The position numbers were made by a program, and so were the translations under genes. From contig NZ_GL379770.1 of assembly GCF_000143765.1 (NCBI RefSeq), positions 2,196,903 through 2,260,902 on the forward strand: a DNA stretch of 64,000 nucleotides, read 5' to 3'. This DNA is from Sphingobacterium spiritivorum ATCC 33861 (lineage in GTDB: Bacteria > Bacteroidota > Bacteroidia > Sphingobacteriales > Sphingobacteriaceae). A model generated the notes under the pieces. It saw nothing but the letters and a program-made list of their open reading frames with translations, had not been told where the DNA came from and searched no databases. Each line of letters opens with the position of its first letter. Position 1 is the first letter of the stretch. Of this stretch, positions 18,151-27,396 are shown one piece after another.

Positions 18151-20094
18151 ATGGATAAAAGTTCAGACATATTAATTAATGAAATTCAACATCTACTAAA
18201 AAAAAATAAGATTAATGCTGCTATAGAAGCTTTGGACAAAGAATTAGATCTCAATCCAGATAACTGGAAGGCTTTTAACTATAGGGGCTTTTGCTTCTTA
18301 AAAAATAAAAATTATCCTGAAGCATTTCTAAATTTTGAAGCAGCAATAAATATTGACAATAATCAATCAGAAAGCTGGGGTTTTTTAGGAACATACTACT
18401 TAATTTTAAAAAATAAACAACTAGCAGAAGAATGTTTTAAGAAAGTGGAACAGCTAGAATTAACTGAAATTAGCAATTCACAGCTAGCATATTATTATTA
18501 CTCAATTAACGATTATAATACATCCCAACTTTACGTTGATAAAACTTTAAGTATTAACAGCAAAAATGAAAGTGCTTTAAATACGCAAGGTCTTTTATTT
18601 ATTGAAAAAAATGAATACAAAAACGCAATAAAAATTTTCAAAGAACTTATATCTTTAAATAAAGATATCAGCATATACTACAACAACTTAGGTCATGCTT
18701 TCCAATTAGACAAAAAATTATACTCTGCGCAAAAGAATTTAGAAAAAGCTTTAAAACTAGATAATACAAATGCTTACGCGTATAATAACTTAGCAGTTTT
18801 ACATAATGAAAAATTAGAAATTAAAGAAGCATGGGAATATATATGTAAAGCAACCGAATTAGATCAAGACAACCCTAAGTTCTGGGTAAATAAAGGAGAA
18901 TTATTATTTTCTTTGATTAAATCCGGACAAGAAACTGAAGAGAAATTAGAAGATGTAGGGTACTATTTCTATCGAGGAAGTATATCAACAGTGGACGCAA
19001 TATCAGCATTAAAGGATAGTGTTCAGTCTATTTCAGAAGAAGACATTGATCAGATAATAAATGGTATGCTAAATATGGATATATATTTTTCAGCAACAAC
19101 CAATAACTGTAATGTAGATAAAAATTTCTATCATTATGTCTATAAAATTTCACTCGAGATAATTGCACTTCTAAATGCTTCTGAAGTTGAAGAATTTTAT
19201 TTTTCACATTATACAACAGAAGAAACATCTAACACATTAATTTTTAATAATTCTCCTTTTAGACTAAACTCAGTTACTACTGCTAACGACCCTAGGGAAG
19301 GATATCCATTATTAAATTTTTTAGGATTTACTGGGCCTTATTCACCTAACATATATCAAGCGTTTGTGGGGAGTTTTACTTTTAATTCTGATAGTCTAAA
19401 TCAATTTAGACTTTATGGAAAAAGAGAAAACGTTGAAGGTAGTGGGATAGGTTTGGAATTATCCTTTAATTATTTTGCTAAAAATATTGAAATCAATAAT
19501 TCTTTAATTTCACCCAAAAAAGAGATAAACAATAATGTAAAACAATCGATTTTTAGATGTATTTACTTAGACCCCATTTCACGACGAGTAATTTCTGTAG
19601 GTTATAAGGAGCCTTGTGTATTTTATAGAGAAAATAATGAAGACAAAAATATAGTCGATGATAAGGTAAAAAAATACTTAAGTAAAATAGAAAATATTAA
19701 AAATAAAGTAGAAATTTTACTGGAAAAACTTAGCGGTACAATCCATAAATATTACAATAATGAGAAAGATTCAGATAAAAAACATGAAATTATCCGAATT
19801 GTTCCCTCACTATTAATTCACTTAAGATATTTAGTAAAACACTATGACTTTAAAGAAGAACAAGAATGCCGAATTATCCAAGTCGAACCATTAATTGATA
19901 ATCCAAAAATAAAAACAACACAAGATTTTAGTCGTATGTACTTGGAATATCTACCATTTAGAAAAGCTTCAGAATGTTTTTTGACAAATATTTATTTTGG
20001 ACCAAAAACAACAAATTTTGAGCTCTTTAAAGATAGAATCACTCAATTAAATTCTAATATACTTTGTTTGAAAAATGATCATCCCTTTAATTAA
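18151..20094 (+). CDS. TPR protein with C-terminal DUF2971-like domain
   Basis: 647-residue cytoplasmic protein. Residues about 1-245 are tandem tetratricopeptide repeats (DNWKAFNYRGFCFLKNKNYP, SALNTQGLLFIEKNEYKNAI, AYAYNNLAVLHNEK). The C-terminal half from about residue 345 resembles DUF2971: FYFSHYTTEETSNTLIFNNS followed by RLNSVTTANDPREG, with the conserved HYT and NDP..G motifs, and HYDFKEEQECRII further on. DUF2971 proteins are scattered in accessory DNA and have no established biochemical function. The gene is much more AT-rich than its neighbours and sits next to hipBA, both suggesting horizontal transfer. A role in stress or phage defence would be speculation. Confidence 0.75.
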   Translation: MDKSSDILINEIQHLLKKNKINAAIEALDKELDLNPDNWKAFNYRGFCFLKNKNYPEAFLNFEAAINIDNNQSESWGFLGTYYLILKNKQLAEECFKKVEQLELTEISNSQLAYYYYSINDYNTSQLYVDKTLSINSKNESALNTQGLLFIEKNEYKNAIKIFKELISLNKDISIYYNNLGHAFQLDKKLYSAQKNLEKALKLDNTNAYAYNNLAVLHNEKLEIKEAWEYICKATELDQDNPKFWVNKGELLFSLIKSGQETEEKLEDVGYYFYRGSISTVDAISALKDSVQSISEEDIDQIINGMLNMDIYFSATTNNCNVDKNFYHYVYKISLEIIALLNASEVEEFYFSHYTTEETSNTLIFNNSPFRLNSVTTANDPREGYPLLNFLGFTGPYSPNIYQAFVGSFTFNSDSLNQFRLYGKRENVEGSGIGLELSFNYFAKNIEINNSLISPKKEINNNVKQSIFRCIYLDPISRRVISVGYKEPCVFYRENNEDKNIVDDKVKKYLSKIENIKNKVEILLEKLSGTIHKYYNNEKDSDKKHEIIRIVPSLLIHLRYLVKHYDFKEEQECRIIQVEPLIDNPKIKTTQDFSRMYLEYLPFRKASECFLTNIYFGPKTTNFELFKDRITQLNSNILCLKNDHPFN

Positions 20095-20427
20095 AAGTAA
20101 AGGGATGCTGTATACCAAAAATCACCATTTGATTTGTTCATAATGCCAAATAGCACGAACCTCATGGTCATCAAAAAACGAATGAGAACTTTGGACATCA
20201 TTGTTAGTTTTTATATATTTAATATCCCCAAGAATGTCTGCACTACTTTACAAACTCAAATCTCGCTAAGATAATTTCCGTTTTACCAATATGATACCGG
20301 CTTGGTGTATGAATATCTTTTTAAAAACTTTACAACATAAGATTTCAATCAGCATATCTAATTCAAGAAAAGGCAAAAAGAACTAAATAACTGGTTAACA
20401 AGCTAAGAAACACAAAGTAAAACAGCT
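20094..20427. other. Intergenic stretch with BRO/DinD-like remnant
   Basis: No intact gene. The left part holds a broken reading frame on the minus strand (listed separately); the rest is AT-rich sequence with no promoter, repeat or RNA motif that I can support. A short palindrome (20081-20106) spans the stop codon of the TPR gene but lacks a T run. Confidence 0.5.
20122..20247 (-). pseudogene. Remnant of a BRO-N/DinD-like protein
   Basis: Minus-strand frame reading SADILGDIKYIKTNN, then FFDDHEVRAIWHYEQIKW and a TGA, after which the frame continues FLVYSIP. The spacing of HEVRAIW and KW(W)F resembles the start of BRO-N/DinD-type proteins, in which a VR.VW segment is followed by a W-F/Y-SVVD segment; the TGA falls where a Trp codon would be. 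There is no start codon and nothing downstream, so it is a fragment. Confidence 0.4.
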
Positions 20428-21804
20428 TTACTTCCCGATACAAAACTTACTAAAGATATTATCCAGCAGGTCATCCGTAGATACACTGCCCGTAATTTCG
20501 CCCAGGTGATACAGCGCCTGGCGGATATCCATAGCCAGAAAGTCAGAAGTAACCGGATTATCAATACCAAACAGTACCCTGCTTAGCGAATCTTCCGTAT
20601 GCTGCAGCGCTTCGACATGGCGAATATTAGTTACCATTACATCATCCGTATTCAGATTAGCCAGGTTCACCTGACGCAGCAGTTCATCCTTCAGTTCCTC
20701 GACGCCGATCTGCTCCTTGGCAGAAATAAATACCGGAGATAGCGTCCGATATTCAGCACGCTGTTCTTCCGTGAGCAGATCCGACTTATTGATAATCGTC
20801 ACAAAAGGAATATTCAGGCTTCGCACCTCTTCCAGTTGCGTTTCCACATCCGCAATCGTATCCTGCACCGGATCAAAGAGATAGATAATCAGGCGAGCCT
20901 GCTTCATCTTTTCTCGGGTACGCTCCACGCCTTTTGCCTCAATCACATCTACCGTTTCGCGGATACCGGCCGTATCAATAAAACGGAACGTCACTCCATG
21001 AATATTAATCTCATCTTCGATCGTATCCCGTGTAGTACCGGCGATATCCGATACAATCGCACGCTCCTCATTCAGCAAAGCATTCAGGAGAGTAGATTTC
21101 CCAACATTCGGTTTACCGGCAATAACCACCGGAACGCCATTTTTGAGCACATTCCCCTGTTCAAAAGACTGAATAAGTTTGCGTACTACCGAATTGATCT
21201 GTAAAATCAGCTGTTTCAGCTGATCACGGTTTGCAAACTCCACGTCCTCCTCTGAAAAGTCAAGTTCAAGTTCGATAAGCGAAGCAAAATGAATCAGATC
21301 ATCCCGCAGCCTCCGCAGCTGATTGGAAAACCCACCCCGCATCTGCTGCATAGCGATCTGATGGGATGCCGCCGAATTAGACGCTATCAGATCCGCCACC
21401 GCCTCTGCCTGGGAAAGATCCATACCACCGTTCAGGAAAGCACGCAGTGTAAATTCTCCCGGTTTGGCAGCCCGTGCCCCCTTGCGGATCAGTAAGCTGA
21501 TAATACGTTCGATAATATATTTAGAGTTGTGCGTAGATATTTCCACCACATGCTCTTTTGTGTAAGAATTAGGGCCTACAAATAAGGTGACCAGCACCTC
21601 ATCCAGAATTTCCTCTCCATCCCGGATGGTTCCGAAATGAACCGTATGAGAAGGCTGTGCAGAAAGATCCTTACCACGAAAAACCTGATTGGCAATTTCA
21701 ATAGCATCCTTGCCCGAAAGACGGATCACAGCGATAGCACCATTACCATTGGCCGTAGCCAATGCAACTATAGTCTCTTGTTGTTGAATAGAAGATGTAG
21801 ACAT
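20428..21804 (-). CDS. mnmE: tRNA uridine-5-carboxymethylaminomethyl modification GTPase
   Basis: MnmE works with MnmG to install the cmnm5 group at wobble uridine 34 of several tRNAs. The N-terminal THF-binding domain (TIVALATANGNGAIAVIRLS) is followed by a helical domain with an inserted G domain: G1 GKPNVGKST, G2/G3 region DIAGTTRDT and DTAGI, G4 INKSD, G5 ISAK. The C-terminal FSKFCIGK carries the conserved Cys. I chose the ATG at 21804 (458 residues, matching known N-termini) over an in-frame ATG at 21819, because a TATCTTTG -7 element at 21809-21816 would place transcription initiation at or next to the 21804 codon. Housekeeping gene, apparently monocistronic. Confidence 0.95.
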   Translation of the reverse strand: MSTSSIQQQETIVALATANGNGAIAVIRLSGKDAIEIANQVFRGKDLSAQPSHTVHFGTIRDGEEILDEVLVTLFVGPNSYTKEHVVEISTHNSKYIIERIISLLIRKGARAAKPGEFTLRAFLNGGMDLSQAEAVADLIASNSAASHQIAMQQMRGGFSNQLRRLRDDLIHFASLIELELDFSEEDVEFANRDQLKQLILQINSVVRKLIQSFEQGNVLKNGVPVVIAGKPNVGKSTLLNALLNEERAIVSDIAGTTRDTIEDEINIHGVTFRFIDTAGIRETVDVIEAKGVERTREKMKQARLIIYLFDPVQDTIADVETQLEEVRSLNIPFVTIINKSDLLTEEQRAEYRTLSPVFISAKEQIGVEELKDELLRQVNLANLNTDDVMVTNIRHVEALQHTEDSLSRVLFGIDNPVTSDFLAMDIRQALYHLGEITGSVSTDDLLDNIFSKFCIGK

Positions 21805-21808
21805 GCTG

Positions 21809-21816
21809 CAAAGATA
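21809..21816 (-). promoter_or_regulatory. Consensus -7 element of mnmE
   Basis: TATCTTTG on the minus strand matches TAnnTTTG perfectly, five bases before the chosen ATG, so the transcript would have almost no leader. The -33 position is weak. Confidence 0.4.
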
Positions 21817-22015
21817 CATATTTCAACAGCAAAGAACAGGCGCAGAAAGTCACAATCTTGCACGTTTTAAATTACGGTTTTCCCTCTGCTCTAAGACCGT
21901 TGGTAACAGGAAGATGACAGCCGTATCTGAAACAAAACCGTCCTGAGCGAAAATTTCATTTTTTTGACAACGATTTCAAAAATCACTTGTTAATACTATA
22001 CAAGAGAGATAATTT

Positions 22016-24790
22016 ATGGACACATCTAAAGCAAAATCACTTCAGAAACTCGATGTAAATGGCACTACCTATCATTACAGTTCGCTGAAAAACCTTCCCG
22101 GAGGATCGGTAGATCATCTTCCGTTCAGTATCCGGATTTTATTGGAAAATGTACTCCGCAATTTTGACGGGTTCAGCATTACCGATGAACATGTCAATAC
22201 ATTGCTTCACTGGTCACCGGCTCCGGTAGACAAAGATATACCCTTCAAACCGGCGCGTATCCTGATGCAGGATTTCACCGGCGTACCCGCTGTCGTGGAT
22301 ATGGCCTCCCTGAGGGCAGAATATGTACGCCACGGTAAAGACGGACAAAAGATAAATCCGGCTATCCCTGTGGATCTGGTCATAGACCATTCCGTACAGG
22401 TAGATTACTTCGGCACAGATTATTCCTATGATAAAAATGTACAACTCGAATACGACCGCAATACAGAACGCTATGAGCTCCTGAAATGGGCGCAAAAAGG
22501 ACTCCGTAATTTTACAGTTGTCCCTCCCGGAATGGGAATCTGCCATCAGGTCAATCTGGAATATCTGGCCAAGGGAGTCATCAGCAGAGAAGGCTGGTTA
22601 TTTCCGGATTCTTTAGTCGGTACCGATTCACATACCCCGATGGTAAATGGTATCGGTGTCATTGGCTGGGGTGTAGGTGGTATCGAAGCGGAAGCCGCAA
22701 TGCTGGGCCAGCCGATCTTTTTCACCTGTCCGGAAGTCATCGGTCTGAAACTTACCGGAAACATCCCGGACACTTGCACAGCTACAGATATGGTGCTTTC
22801 CATTACCAAAATATTAAGAGATAAAGGCGTAGTAGGCAAATTTGTGGAAGTCTTCGGCGAAGGGCTGGACAACCTGACGGTGACGGATCGCGCAACAATC
22901 TCCAATATGTCGCCTGAATTTGGCTGTACTGTCACCTACTTCCCTATTGATAACCGCACACTGGAATACATGCATGCGACCAATCGTTCCAAAGAGCAGA
23001 TAGAGATTGTAGAAACCTATTGTAAGGAAAATCTGTTATGGCGCACCGGCAATGAAAATATCCAATATTCGTCATTAGTCGAATTTGACCTGTCTACATT
23101 AGAACCAACCGTTTCAGGCCCCAAACGTCCGCAGGATAAGATCATCGTGAAAGAACTGGGGAGCAAATTTGCGACCTTGCTGGATAAAGAACACAACAGA
23201 GAATACCAGCCTTTTCAGGATCGCCGGGAAGCGGCCTGGCTGGCAGATGGCGGATCAGGAACTGAATTCACTTTCGGAAAAGTGCCGCTCACAGCACCTA
23301 ATAATTTTCAGGTGGATAAAGAAGCCATACAGTCCGTCCGTATCAAGCATAAGAATAAAGAATTTATCCTGAGCGATGGCAGTATCGTCATTGCAGCTAT
23401 TACCAGTTGTACCAATACCTCCAATCCTGCCGTCATGATCGGTGCGGGACTGCTGGCCCGCAATGCGGTAGAAAAAGGATTACGAACCAAATCCTGGGTC
23501 AAAACATCTCTGGCTCCGGGATCTAAAGTCGTCACTCAATATCTGGAACGGGCCGGACTGAATGTAGATCTGGATGCCTTACGCTTTCATACCGTGGGAT
23601 ACGGATGTACTTCCTGTATCGGCAACTCAGGCCCGCTTCCTCCGCATATTGCCGAAGCCGTAGATAAAGGCGAACTGGTAGTGGCATCGGTGCTCTCCGG
23701 CAATCGTAATTTCGAAGCACGTGTACATCCGCAGGTAAAGATGAACTTCCTGATGTCACCTATGCTCGTAGTTGCCTATGCACTGGTAGGCCGCGTAGAT
23801 ATCAACCTGCTGGAAGATCCGCTGGATTATGATCCGAATGGCAATCCGGTGTATCTGAAAGATATATGGCCGAGCCGGGAAGAGATTATCCGAACCATCA
23901 ATGACTGTGTGAAACAGGAAGATTTTCAGGAAGTATATGATGTCATCTTTGACGGTTCTACAGACTGGCAGAATCTGCAGGTCAATCTGGAACAAAACTA
24001 CGAATGGAAATCAGATTCTACCTATATCAAGGAATCACCATTCTTTGAGGGGCTGAAAGAGACCTTAAATCCTGTAACCGATATCAAAGACGCACGTGTG
24101 TTATTATATCTCGGAGATTCGGTCACGACAGATCACATCTCCCCTGCGGGTTCATTCAGAGATAACACTTCAGCAGGCCAGTACTTACTGGCACACGATG
24201 TTGCGCAGGCCGACTTCAACTCCTACGGATCACGAAGAGGGAATCACGAAGTCATGATGCGGGGTACTTTTGCCAATGTGCGTATCAAAAACAAGATCGT
24301 TGAAAAAGAAGGTGGATACAGCATCTATTTTCCAGATAACGAAGTGAATACCGTATATGAAACTGCTATGGCCTACCAGAAAGACCATACACCACTTATT
24401 GTATTGGCAGGTAAAGAATACGGATCAGGATCATCCAGAGACTGGGCAGCTAAAGGAACATTTCTGCTGGGCATAAAAGCAGTTATAGCCGAAAGTTTTG
24501 AACGTATACACCGCAGCAATCTGGTCGGTATGGGCGTAGCACCACTGGTATTTGTAGAAGGCCAGAATGCCGAATCTCTGGGACTGGACGGAACAGAAAC
24601 ATTTACCATCACGGGACTGGCTGAAAACCTGAGTCCGCACAAATTACTGGACGTAAAAGCTGTTCATCCATCCGGAAAAGTAACCGACTTCAAAGTTAAA
24701 GCCCGGTTAGATTCCGCTATAGAGATAGAATATTATAAGAATGACGGTATCCTGCAATATGTATTGAGAGAATACCTGAAGAATAATTAA
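22016..24790 (+). CDS. acnA: Aconitate hydratase A
   Basis: Cytoplasmic TCA-cycle enzyme interconverting citrate and isocitrate through a [4Fe-4S] cluster. 924 residues, in the range for the AcnA/IRP1 branch. The cluster ligands are visible as Cys465 (SCTNTSNP) and Cys531 and Cys534 (YGCTSCIGNSG). Other landmarks are GTDSHTPMVNG, GVGGIEAEA, the substrate-binding GSSRDWAAKG near the C-terminus, and the swivel domain from about residue 690 onward (LGDSVTTDHISPAGS). It is transcribed alone, away from mnmE, and ends at a hairpin terminator. No neighbouring TCA gene is present. Confidence 0.97.
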   Translation: MDTSKAKSLQKLDVNGTTYHYSSLKNLPGGSVDHLPFSIRILLENVLRNFDGFSITDEHVNTLLHWSPAPVDKDIPFKPARILMQDFTGVPAVVDMASLRAEYVRHGKDGQKINPAIPVDLVIDHSVQVDYFGTDYSYDKNVQLEYDRNTERYELLKWAQKGLRNFTVVPPGMGICHQVNLEYLAKGVISREGWLFPDSLVGTDSHTPMVNGIGVIGWGVGGIEAEAAMLGQPIFFTCPEVIGLKLTGNIPDTCTATDMVLSITKILRDKGVVGKFVEVFGEGLDNLTVTDRATISNMSPEFGCTVTYFPIDNRTLEYMHATNRSKEQIEIVETYCKENLLWRTGNENIQYSSLVEFDLSTLEPTVSGPKRPQDKIIVKELGSKFATLLDKEHNREYQPFQDRREAAWLADGGSGTEFTFGKVPLTAPNNFQVDKEAIQSVRIKHKNKEFILSDGSIVIAAITSCTNTSNPAVMIGAGLLARNAVEKGLRTKSWVKTSLAPGSKVVTQYLERAGLNVDLDALRFHTVGYGCTSCIGNSGPLPPHIAEAVDKGELVVASVLSGNRNFEARVHPQVKMNFLMSPMLVVAYALVGRVDINLLEDPLDYDPNGNPVYLKDIWPSREEIIRTINDCVKQEDFQEVYDVIFDGSTDWQNLQVNLEQNYEWKSDSTYIKESPFFEGLKETLNPVTDIKDARVLLYLGDSVTTDHISPAGSFRDNTSAGQYLLAHDVAQADFNSYGSRRGNHEVMMRGTFANVRIKNKIVEKEGGYSIYFPDNEVNTVYETAMAYQKDHTPLIVLAGKEYGSGSSRDWAAKGTFLLGIKAVIAESFERIHRSNLVGMGVAPLVFVEGQNAESLGLDGTETFTITGLAENLSPHKLLDVKAVHPSGKVTDFKVKARLDSAIEIEYYKNDGILQYVLREYLKNN

Positions 24791-24816
24791 CAAGCTGACT
24801 GAATATAGCAGCATCT

Positions 24817-24837
24817 ACCCCTGAACTTCTCAGGGGT
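24817..24837 (+). terminator. acnA terminator
   Basis: Perfect 8-bp stem acccctga/tcaggggt with a 5-nt loop followed by attttt, 27 bp after the acnA stop codon. Confidence 0.8.
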
Positions 24838-25060
24838 ATTTTTATTTCCTGTAGTCAGGAAAAAGTGAAATCCATTCTCTCTGAAATTTCTCCCCTTTCC
24901 TTCTTATTTTTTCCGGATTTATCTTTCTGGACGGAATAATTCAAGCGAGAATACCGCAAACCTTTCCTGTAATCTTCATAATTATTTAACACTAATAAAA
25001 TACAGTATAAATAAACATTGTTTAGTATTACAAAACATTTTATATATTTATACTACCATT

Positions 25061-26140
25061 ATGATAAAACAAGGCAATTTTCTGGTTTTTGAACAATCCA
25101 ACGCGCCTCTGGCTTTGCACAGCCTGCCTGTCCGATCGCTCTCAAAAGGAGAAATATTAGTAAAGATCTGTTATACGACGCTTTGCGGAAGTGATCTTCA
25201 CACCTATTGCGGTATGCGTCAGGAACCCTGTCCGACCATTTTGGGACACGAAATTGTAGGCGTAATTGAGGATATCGCTCCTGATTATAAAGCAGCTGAT
25301 GCTATCGGCATCGCCTTGCAAAAAGGCGATCTGGTCACCTGGACTGTATTTGCCAGTGATCCGCAGACAAACAGCTACAATCCGGATATTCCACAGAAAA
25401 ATATACCTCTCTATAAATACGGGCATCGTCAGCTTACAGAAGCAGACAGTTTCCATGGTGGGCTGGCTACGCATATTATCCTGCGTCCGCATACCTGCAT
25501 CCGAAAATTATCAGCATCCTTACCGCTGCCTGTGGCTGCGACAATCAATTGTGCTGTGGCTACGGCTGCCGGAGCGATACGCCTCGCCGGATCTGTAAAA
25601 GGTAAGCGTATTCTGATCTCCGGAATGGGATTGCTGGGATTAGTTTGTGCAGCAATGTGCAAAGAAGCCGGAGCGGCCTGTATTATTGTTTCGGATATGG
25701 ATCAAAACAGATTAGAACTTGCCCGTCAATTCGGTGCAGATCAGACATTTAGTCCGACAAATCAATCCGAAGAAATGACGAACTCTCTTCTGGTGGATTG
25801 CTTTTTTGATATGAGTGGTTCACCTGAGGCCATGGAATCTGGCATAGACCACTTGACTGTTGGCGGATATGCTGTACTGATCGGTGCTGTCTTTAAACAA
25901 AGGAAACTTCATATTGATGCCGAGCAAATCATAAGACGTATACTAACCATACGCGGACTGCACAATTACAATTATTCGGATTTCAATACTGCTGTTGACT
26001 TTATTACGGATAACCTGAACAAATATCCTTTTGCCAGACTGATCGAAAAAGAATTTTCGCTGGAAGAAGTCAACGAAGCATTTGCGTATGCGATAGATAA
26101 AAAACCGGTCCGTGTCGGCATCCTTATCCATCAAAACTAA
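25061..26140 (+). CDS. Zinc-type alcohol dehydrogenase, phosphonate-associated group
   Basis: 359-residue medium-chain dehydrogenase. The catalytic zinc site shows Cys42 (TTLCGSDLHTY) and His63-Glu64 (LGHEIVG); the Rossmann motif is ISGMGLLGLVCAAMC. Segments such as LYKYGH and FHGGLATHIIL recall dehydrogenases found with phosphonatase genes. The loop that normally carries four structural-zinc cysteines (about residues 105-130) has none, so that zinc is predicted to be absent. It is the first gene of a four-gene operon with an OPA transporter, a phosphonatase-like HAD enzyme and a phosphoesterase. A plausible reaction is oxidation of a hydroxyalkylphosphonate to the aldehyde that the HAD enzyme cleaves; this is inference. 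Confidence 0.82.
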   Translation: MIKQGNFLVFEQSNAPLALHSLPVRSLSKGEILVKICYTTLCGSDLHTYCGMRQEPCPTILGHEIVGVIEDIAPDYKAADAIGIALQKGDLVTWTVFASDPQTNSYNPDIPQKNIPLYKYGHRQLTEADSFHGGLATHIILRPHTCIRKLSASLPLPVAATINCAVATAAGAIRLAGSVKGKRILISGMGLLGLVCAAMCKEAGAACIIVSDMDQNRLELARQFGADQTFSPTNQSEEMTNSLLVDCFFDMSGSPEAMESGIDHLTVGGYAVLIGAVFKQRKLHIDAEQIIRRILTIRGLHNYNYSDFNTAVDFITDNLNKYPFARLIEKEFSLEEVNEAFAYAIDKKPVRVGILIHQN

Positions 26141-26146
26141 TACAGG

Positions 26147-27396
26147 ATGGATATTCAAAAAAATTCAGAAAAGAACAATGGAAAATGTTGTTAATTACCA
26201 TGTTTTGCTACCTGTTCTTCTATACCGGACGCCACAATTTCGGATGGGCAGCCAAAGGTATGGCAACCGAACTGAACATTAGTTTTCAGCAGATCGGATG
26301 GATCAGTTTTTCGATGCTGATGGGGTATGCACTGGGACAGCTCATCAACGGCAATCTGGCTGACCGCTTCAGTCCTAAGATCATGATATTGACAGGAGGT
26401 TTTCTGTCCATTATCTGCAACCTCAGCATCAGCTACGCAACGACATATACAGCTATCCTCATCCTCTGGACATTAAACGGCTATTTTCAATCTATGGCCT
26501 GGGGCTCGGGCAGCAAGCTGATATCCAACTGGTGGGACAGCGATGAAAGAGGTAAAGCATTCGGGTTCTATACTATGGCAGCAGGAAGCTCTTCTGTACT
26601 GACATTCTTTATGGCTTTATTACTGGTGCAGCAGGGACAAAGCTGGCGCACGCTCTTCAGATATCCGATTTTGTTTCTGCTTTTTGCCTTGGTTTTGTTT
26701 CTGATTATTGCACGCAGCCACCCTGCAATAAAGGGGTATACAACAGCAGCAAATCCTTCCTCCGGAAATATTGCGCAAAAGGCTGCCTGGAAATCCTCTT
26801 ATAAAACTGTATTTCAGAACCGCAATTTTATGATTGCTTCGGTGGCTATAGGATTTCAAAGCATGGCCAGGTACGGTCTTATCTTCTGGGTGCCTATTCA
26901 TTTTCTCGGAAATAATTACAAAGAATCTTCAGATAACCTCTGGCTAACCTTATTCATTCCTGCCGGAATGGCCATCGGTGCAGTTTCTTTCGGCTATATA
27001 TCCGATGTCCTCTTTAACAAAAACAGAAGCAAGTCTATCCGGATCGGGATGCTGTGCAGCTGTGCTGTAGCCTTGCTTATATACGTTATACCTACCCCAC
27101 ATCATGCTTTGGCAGCAGTACTTATGTTTGCTGCAGGCTTTTTTGTATACGGACCACAGGCTAATTTCTGGACACTGAGTCCTGATTTGCTCGGTTCGCA
27201 ACTCGTGGGTACGGGGATTGGCATTATGAATATGTTTGCTTATGTATTTGCAGCTGCAGGCGAACCTCTCTTTGGGAAAATAATAGATTATACCGGAGAT
27301 ACCTCCAATATTTTTTTAATAGTCGCTGTCATATGCACAGTATGTGCATGTATTATATCATTTGTAAAACCACAACAGATCAATAATCATGAGTAA
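26147..27396 (+). CDS. OPA-type MFS transporter; start region in another frame
   Basis: Inner-membrane antiporter of the organophosphate:phosphate (GlpT/UhpT) type. The open frame with an ATG at 26185 gives 403 residues with about twelve hydrophobic segments, FFYTGRHNFGWA (substrate-phosphate Arg), a WW..DERGKAFG motif and RYGLIFWVPI. That start lies inside the first membrane segment. Upstream in the same frame the sequence reads FRKEQWK, which aligns with the GlpT N-terminus, but no usual start codon exists there. An ATG at 26147, 6 bp after the dehydrogenase stop, reads MDIQK in a different frame; an A7 tract at 26157-26163 separates the two. A one-base slip there would give MDIQKKFRKEQWKMLL and a complete protein. 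The gene overlaps the next by 8 bp. Substrate probably a phosphonate or phosphoester. Confidence 0.8.

Noticed and set aside
20081..20106. Palindrome spanning the stop codon of the TPR-DUF2971 gene, considered as a terminator
   Set aside because: The 9-bp stem is perfect but no T run follows, so termination is not supported.
21804..21819. Five-codon longer start for mnmE
   Set aside because: The consensus -7 element overlaps those codons, and the shorter N-terminus matches the family.
24791..25060. Gap before the phosphonate operon, searched for a promoter or Pho-type repeat
   Set aside because: AT-rich with a weak TATATTTA at 25043-25050 whose upstream spacing to TTG is off; no TGTAACG repeats, so nothing was called.
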